From CAZUZD01 sp964624465 (GTDB lineage: Bacteria > Planctomycetota > Planctomycetia > Isosphaerales > Isosphaeraceae): DNA of 9,395 nucleotides. A program made the translations under genes and the position numbers. This document shows, in pieces, positions 5,715-9,395 of this stretch (position 1 is its first letter; every line of letters begins with the position of its first letter). The notes below the pieces were generated by a model that was not told the origin of the DNA, ran no database searches, and saw nothing but the letters and a program-made list of their open reading frames with translations. Where the stretch lies: positions 1 to 9,395 of the forward strand of contig CAZUZD010000250.1 of the NCBI GenBank assembly GCA_964624465.1, written 5' to 3'.

Positions 5715-6884
5715 ATGCTGTGGATGGAAACCCGGGGCCGGGCAGGGCAGGGTGGACGCTGGATCCGGTGGGCGCTCGGCCTGGCGTTGGGGCTGGGGGC
5801 GACACAGCCCGCGGCGGCCCAGTCGCCGATGCCGCCGGTGCCGGCGGCCGCGGTGCCCGGCGGCGACGGCTACGCCGTCGCACCGGACGGCCTGCCGCTG
5901 CCCGCGTTCCCCCCGTCCGCCCCGGCCCCGACGATGCTGCCCGGGCAACCGAGGCCGTTCGCCGAGCTGGGCGGGGTGCCCGGCGTCGCGCCCCCCGCCC
6001 CGGGCACCCCGGTGCGGGTCGAGACCGGGCTGCTCGACACCATCAGCGAGTCGCTCTTCGGCGACCCCTATGCCGAAGGGCAGTGGCGGCCGCTGTCGCT
6101 CGACACGTTCTTCAGCGAGGGCTGGAACGAGCCCTGGGTCGGCGCCCCGGCCGGCGCCGAGGGCACCACGCCGCGGCACGGCTGGCTGGGCGCCTTCGAC
6201 GGCGTCTTCTACCGGCTCTGGTTCGCGACCTTCGCCCAGGGCGTCAACATGAACACGCCCCAGGGTGGCCAGAGCTACCTGGGCGACTTCAACATCTTCC
6301 TGCCGTTGTCGCGGCGCTTCGACCTGCTCATCAACGCCCCGATGATCGTCTCCAACGGCACGACGGACCCCAGCCGCGGCTACCAGAACGCCTTCGGCGA
6401 CCTGACCATCGCGCCCCGGTTCCTGCTCTCCGAGTCGGTGCGCACCACCCAGGTCCTGCACCTGGCCGTGCGGCTGCCGACCGGCGTGGCGGGCACGGCG
6501 GGCGGGGTGATGGCCCTGGCGCCTCGGTACGAGTTCTGGACCAACCCGTTCGGCTCGTGGGTCGCCCGCGGCTCGTTCGGTGCGCTGGTCCCGCTGAACC
6601 AGGACGCCAACGGCGTGCAGACCAGCCTGATCGGCGGCCTGGCCATCGGAAAGTACCTCCGCCCCCACGACGTGCCGTTCGGGGACCTGGTCATCTACGC
6701 CGCCTCGAACTTCACGGTGCCCCTGGAGGGCGCCGCCGAGAAGAACACGGTGGTCACCCTGGGCCCTGGTTACCGGTTCCACCTCGGCAACAACTACTTC
6801 CTGATGAACTACTGGGGCGTGCCCGTCGTTGGCCCGAAGCCGTTCGAGCTCGACATGCAGTTCGCCCTGCTGAAGGTCTTCTGA
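5715..6884 (+). CDS. Secreted protein, probable outer-membrane beta-barrel
   Basis: The 389-residue product starts with a signal peptide: charged residues to about 18, a hydrophobic core WALGLALGLGA (19-29), and probable cleavage after A33-A34-A35 before Gln36. A Pro/Ala/Gly-rich linker (37-100) follows. From about 155 to the end the chain shows alternating hydrophobic/polar strands separated by short polar turns, for example SYLGDFNIFLPLSRRFDLLI (187-206), FGDLTIAPRFLL (227-238) and VVTLGPGYRFHL (346-357). It ends MQFALLKVF; a C-terminal Phe on the last amphipathic strand is the known signal for outer-membrane barrel insertion. The layout resembles the loosely defined 'transporter / MetA-pathway of phenol degradation' barrel family, but that assignment is inference. 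No catalytic motif is visible. The start is fixed by AGGAGG at 5701-5706. The gene is followed by a shared terminator hairpin at 6962-7003, and I found no clear promoter in 5507-5700. Confidence 0.82.
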   Translation: MLWMETRGRAGQGGRWIRWALGLALGLGATQPAAAQSPMPPVPAAAVPGGDGYAVAPDGLPLPAFPPSAPAPTMLPGQPRPFAELGGVPGVAPPAPGTPVRVETGLLDTISESLFGDPYAEGQWRPLSLDTFFSEGWNEPWVGAPAGAEGTTPRHGWLGAFDGVFYRLWFATFAQGVNMNTPQGGQSYLGDFNIFLPLSRRFDLLINAPMIVSNGTTDPSRGYQNAFGDLTIAPRFLLSESVRTTQVLHLAVRLPTGVAGTAGGVMALAPRYEFWTNPFGSWVARGSFGALVPLNQDANGVQTSLIGGLAIGKYLRPHDVPFGDLVIYAASNFTVPLEGAAEKNTVVTLGPGYRFHLGNNYFLMNYWGVPVVGPKPFELDMQFALLKVF

Positions 6885-6961
6885 GCCGGGATCGGGATCG
6901 GCACGACACGGCGGGGCAGGGGGCCGGACGCGACGGCCCCGGGACGCCTCACCCCGAAACA

Positions 6962-7003
6962 CCGCGAGCCGCGCCACCCTCGTCCGGGTGCCGCGGCTCG
7001 CGG
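6962..7003. terminator. Bidirectional terminator hairpin between convergent genes
   Basis: Two 18-base arms (6962-6979 and 6986-7003) pair at 17 of 18 positions, with one C-C mismatch (6974/6991), around the loop TCGTCC. The hairpin lies between the stop of the + strand beta-barrel gene (6884) and the stop of the - strand epimerase gene (7039), where a shared terminator is expected. Neither side has a real T-run; reading the minus strand, a short TTTC comes just after it. It is the longest inverted repeat I found in the window. Confidence 0.65.
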
Positions 7004-7038
7004 GCGTTCGGGGATCGGATTCCGACGGGAACCCGGCG

Positions 7039-7992
7039 TCAGTGCGCGGGGGCCGGGCGGAGCGACTCGACCGTGCGGCGCAGGCCCTCGGCGAAGCTGA
7101 CCAGGGGCTCGTAGCCGAGCACGGCCTGGGTGCGCTCCAGGCTGGCCAGCGAGTGCGGCACGTCGCCGGCGCGGCCGGGGTGGAACTCGGGCTCCAGCCG
7201 GGTGCCCAGGATCTGGTTCAGGGTCTCGACCAGGTCGAGCAGGCTGATCCGCTGGCCGGTGCCGACGTTCAGGACGGCCCCGCCCAGCGGCTGCTCCGAG
7301 CGCATGGCCCGCAGGTTGGCCTGCACCACGTTGGCCACGTAGGTGAAGTCGCGGGTCTGGCTGCCGTCGCCGAAGATCCTGGGACGGCGGCCGGCGAGCA
7401 TGGCGGTCACGAACAGGCTGATGACACCGCTGTACGGGCTGCTCGGATCCTGGCGCGGGCCGAAGATGTTGAAGTAGCGGAGCGAGACGCCGTCGACCCC
7501 CATCGTCTGGGCATAGACGCGGATGTAATGCTCACCGGCCAGCTTGCCGGCGGCGTAGGGGCTCAGGGGCCTGGGCAGCATGTCCTCGTGCTTGGGCAGT
7601 TCCAGCCCGTCGCCATAGGCGGCGCTGCTGGCGGCGAACATGACCCGCTTCACTCCGGCCTGGCGGGCGGCCTCGAGCACGTTCAGCGTGGCCGTCGGGC
7701 CGCTCTCGTGCGACTCGATCGGCTCGGCCACCGAGCGGGGCACGCTCGGGATCGCCGCCTGGTGGAAGACGTACGAGGCGCCGGCCAGCGCCTGCTGGGC
7801 GACATCGAAGCGGGCCAGGTCCCCATCGACCAGCTCGTGGGCGCCGTTCAGGTGCGCCAGGTTGTGGCGGTGCCCGGTCGCGAAGTTGTCCACGATCCGG
7901 ACCCGATAGCCGTCGGCCAGCAACGCCTCGGCCAGGTGCGAGCCGATGAACCCGGCCCCGCCCGTCACCACCGCCAACTCACCCTTGCTCAC
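7039..7992 (-). CDS. NAD-dependent nucleotide-sugar epimerase (extended SDR, GalE/WbpP-like)
   Basis: The 317-residue product is a cytosolic extended short-chain dehydrogenase/reductase of the UDP-hexose 4-epimerase type. The NAD-binding Rossmann motif is GGAGFIGS (11-18), and Asp35 at the end of the second strand should bind the adenosine ribose. The catalytic set is Ser122/Ser123 in SSAAYG, Tyr146 and Lys150 in YAAGK. The block FNIFGPRQDPSSPYSGVI (174-191) is typical of UDP-GlcNAc/UDP-Glc 4-epimerases of the WbpP/GalE group. That suggests sugar-nucleotide supply for polysaccharide or glycan synthesis, but C4 specificity and substrate cannot be fixed by eye; a dehydratase or reductase of the same fold is the alternative. 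The GTG at 7992 is preferred over the in-frame GTG at 8016 because GGGGGAG (8001-8007) sits eight bases before it and because it begins directly before the first Rossmann strand. A -10-like TACACT lies at 8032-8037. Confidence 0.92.
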   Translation of the reverse strand: MSKGELAVVTGGAGFIGSHLAEALLADGYRVRIVDNFATGHRHNLAHLNGAHELVDGDLARFDVAQQALAGASYVFHQAAIPSVPRSVAEPIESHESGPTATLNVLEAARQAGVKRVMFAASSAAYGDGLELPKHEDMLPRPLSPYAAGKLAGEHYIRVYAQTMGVDGVSLRYFNIFGPRQDPSSPYSGVISLFVTAMLAGRRPRIFGDGSQTRDFTYVANVVQANLRAMRSEQPLGGAVLNVGTGQRISLLDLVETLNQILGTRLEPEFHPGRAGDVPHSLASLERTQAVLGYEPLVSFAEGLRRTVESLRPAPAH

Positions 7993-8000
7993 AGCGCACT

Positions 8001-8007
8001 CTCCCCC
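8001..8007 (-). promoter_or_regulatory. Ribosome binding site fixing the GTG start of the epimerase
   Basis: On the minus strand this reads GGGGGAG, eight bases before the GTG at 7992-7990. It would lie inside the coding region if the upstream in-frame GTG at 8016 were used, so it supports the shorter product. Confidence 0.65.
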
Positions 8008-8031
8008 AGGATCCACCGGACGTGTCCGGCA

Positions 8032-8037
8032 AGTGTA
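8032..8037 (-). promoter_or_regulatory. Possible -10 element (TACACT) for the epimerase gene
   Basis: The minus strand reads TACACT, the same hexamer as the -10 of the acylphosphatase promoter, 39 bases before the GTG at 7992. Transcription would begin near 8025, giving a leader of about 33 bases that includes the ribosome binding site. No good -35 hexamer lies 16-18 bases upstream (best match two of six), and that zone is occupied by an inverted repeat. The promoter may be weak, activator-dependent, or a chance match. Confidence 0.4.
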
Positions 8038-8052
8038 CGCCAGGCGCCCGCA

Positions 8053-8068
8053 GCTCCGCCAGCGGAGC
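8053..8068 (-). repeat. Perfect inverted repeat between the DUF1501 and epimerase genes
   Basis: GCTCCGC (8053-8059) and GCGGAGC (8062-8068) are exact reverse complements two bases apart; as RNA this allows a 6-bp stem with a 4-base loop. It lies 44 bases after the DUF1501 stop codon in the direction of transcription, so it may end that transcript. It also covers the place where a -35 element for the epimerase promoter would sit, so an operator is the alternative. No T-run follows. Confidence 0.45.
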
Positions 8069-8111
8069 GTGGCATGGCCGCCTCAGACGTCGCCGGGGCC
8101 GGGGGCCTGGC

Positions 8112-9395
8112 TCAGAGCAGCTCGCGGATCGGCTCGCCGCCGTGGGGCACGATCGGCATCGGCCGCTTCAGTCGGTCGTCGAAGCTCGTCCGGGGGTCGA
8201 GCCCCATGCGGTCGTAGATCGTGGCGATCAGATCCCGCGGCGTGACCGGACGCTCGCGAGGGACCTCACCGCGGGCATTCGACTGCCCGACGACCACGCC
8301 CCCGCGCAGGCCGCCGCCGGCGACCAGCACGCTCATGACGTTGCCCCAGTGGTCGCGCCCGGGGACCTGATCCTGCGGCAGCCCCTGGTTGATCTTGGGC
8401 GTGCGCCCGAACTCGCCCATCACGATGACCATCGTCGACTCCAGCCGGCCCCGGAGCCGCAGGTCGTCGACCAGGGTGGCCACCGCGGCGTCGAGCACCG
8501 GCAGCACCGAGTGCATCCCCTTGTCGAGGCTGGAGTGGAAATCCCAGCCGCCGAAGGTGAGGGTCACATACCGCGTGCCGGCCTCGATCAGGCGCCGGGC
8601 GAGCAGGGCACTCTGGCCCCACTGGTGGCGGCCGTAACGGTCGCGGAGCCGGGGGTCCTCGGTCGAGAGGTCGAAGGCGCGCCGGGCCTCGGCGCCGGTG
8701 AGCATCCCGAACGCCTCGGCCGTGAACTTGTCGACGTCGTCGGCCTCCGACTCGCTCGCCCGCCGGGCCGCGTCGAAGGCGCCCAGCAGGCCGCGGCGGT
8801 CGCCCAGCCGCGCGGCATCGAGCCCGGCCGGCAGGGTCAGCTCGGGCACGGCGTAGCCGGGGGAATTGGGGTCACCGTCGGCCATGAACGGGTCGTAGGC
8901 GACGCCCAGGTAGGCGCCGCCGTGGTAGCCGGGCTTGATGCCGACGGAGTGCGTGTTCGGCAGGCCGACGTACGCCGGCATCCCCGGCGTCCTGGGGCCC
9001 TTGAGGCGGCTGATGACCGCGCCAGCCGAGGGGTACAGGGGCGTCTGGTTCACCGAGTTGGCGCCCAGGTAGCCGGTGAGCATCCAGTGCGCGGCGGCGA
9101 AGTGGTCGCCGTTGTCGTGGTGCATCGTCCGGATCAGCGACATCTCGCGCATGAGCCGGGCGTGGCCCGGCAGCAGCTCGGAGACCTGCACGCCCGGCAC
9201 CGCCGTCGAGATCGCTCCCAGCGGGCCGCGGAAGTCGCTCGGGGCGTCGGGCTTCGGGTCGTACGTCTCGTGCTGCGGCGGCCCGCCGTCGAGCCAGATC
9301 AGGATCACGGAGAGATCGTCGGCAGCCGCCCGCCCCGGCACTGGCCGCGCCTGGGCCCGCGCCCGCAGGGCATCGGCCAGGCTCAACCCGCTGAG
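8112..9395 (-). CDS. DUF1501 domain-containing protein (partial, N-terminus beyond the right edge)
   Basis: The window shows the last 427 residues; the frame is open through base 9395. The DUF1501 family belongs to the alkaline phosphatase/sulfatase superfamily, is heavily expanded in planctomycetes, and is mostly exported by the Tat system. Numbering from the first visible residue, the domain opens with VILIWLDGGPPQHETYDPKP (30-49), where Asp36 and His42 lie where metal ligands are expected. Then come MHHDNGDHFAAAHWMLTGY (91-109), FGGWDFHSS (281-289), MGEFGRTPKIN (326-336) and GRDHWGN (346-352), all standard blocks of the family. The first visible residues, LSGLSLADALRARA, match the stretch that normally follows the twin-arginine region, so little more than the signal is missing. 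A TTG at 9384-9386 is in frame but is not a believable start, since it would remove the export signal. The exact substrate is unknown for this family. The neighbouring SDR gene is probably transcribed separately. Confidence 0.93.
   Translation of the reverse strand, partial: LSGLSLADALRARAQARPVPGRAAADDLSVILIWLDGGPPQHETYDPKPDAPSDFRGPLGAISTAVPGVQVSELLPGHARLMREMSLIRTMHHDNGDHFAAAHWMLTGYLGANSVNQTPLYPSAGAVISRLKGPRTPGMPAYVGLPNTHSVGIKPGYHGGAYLGVAYDPFMADGDPNSPGYAVPELTLPAGLDAARLGDRRGLLGAFDAARRASESEADDVDKFTAEAFGMLTGAEARRAFDLSTEDPRLRDRYGRHQWGQSALLARRLIEAGTRYVTLTFGGWDFHSSLDKGMHSVLPVLDAAVATLVDDLRLRGRLESTMVIVMGEFGRTPKINQGLPQDQVPGRDHWGNVMSVLVAGGGLRGGVVVGQSNARGEVPRERPVTPRDLIATIYDRMGLDPRTSFDDRLKRPMPIVPHGGEPIRELL

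Noticed and set aside
4512..6977. An 821-codon minus-strand open frame across the ABC and beta-barrel genes
   Set aside because: It spans two well-supported + strand genes and the gap between them, and its protein is repetitive Gly/Gln/Arg/Val without domain features.

Overview
The window reads as chromosomal DNA of a very GC-rich planctomycete, most likely from the Isosphaeraceae side of the phylum. The reasons are a DUF1501 protein (a family heavily expanded in planctomycetes), secreted proteins of planctomycete character with AXA-type signal peptides, almost exclusive use of G or C at third codon positions, and intrinsic-terminator-like hairpins without T-tracts. The genus call is inference from composition and gene content. 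I see no mobile element, phage gene, CRISPR array, tRNA or rRNA.

Layout. The left edge (1-138) holds the last 45 codons of an unidentified + strand gene. A 389-base gene-free stretch follows, with five copies of the heptamer CGTGGAC/GTCCACG. Next come a secreted protein of unknown function (528-1922), a strong hairpin (1958-1990) and a good housekeeping-type promoter (2020-2049). That promoter serves a small acylphosphatase starting at a GTG (2119-2403). An ABC-2-type permease (2494-3324) and a fused membrane/ATPase ABC protein with a heavily degenerate nucleotide-binding domain (3477-5492) follow on the same strand and may be co-transcribed. A secreted, probably outer-membrane beta-barrel protein (5715-6884) ends the + strand block.

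The right part is on the minus strand: an extended-SDR nucleotide-sugar epimerase (7039-7992) and the main part of a DUF1501 protein (8112-9395, N-terminus beyond the right edge). The + and - blocks converge on a 17/18-paired hairpin (6962-7003) that probably terminates both.

Working together. Several products belong to the envelope: two exported proteins, two membrane ABC components, a sugar-nucleotide epimerase and an exported DUF1501 enzyme. The sequence does not show that they form one pathway. The most unusual feature is the ABC protein: the A-loop aromatic, P-loop glycines and Ser/Thr, signature glycines and Walker B aspartate are all altered, while the P-loop Lys, Q-loop Gln, catalytic Glu and H-loop His are kept. 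I did not find a clearly new defence or mobile system here.
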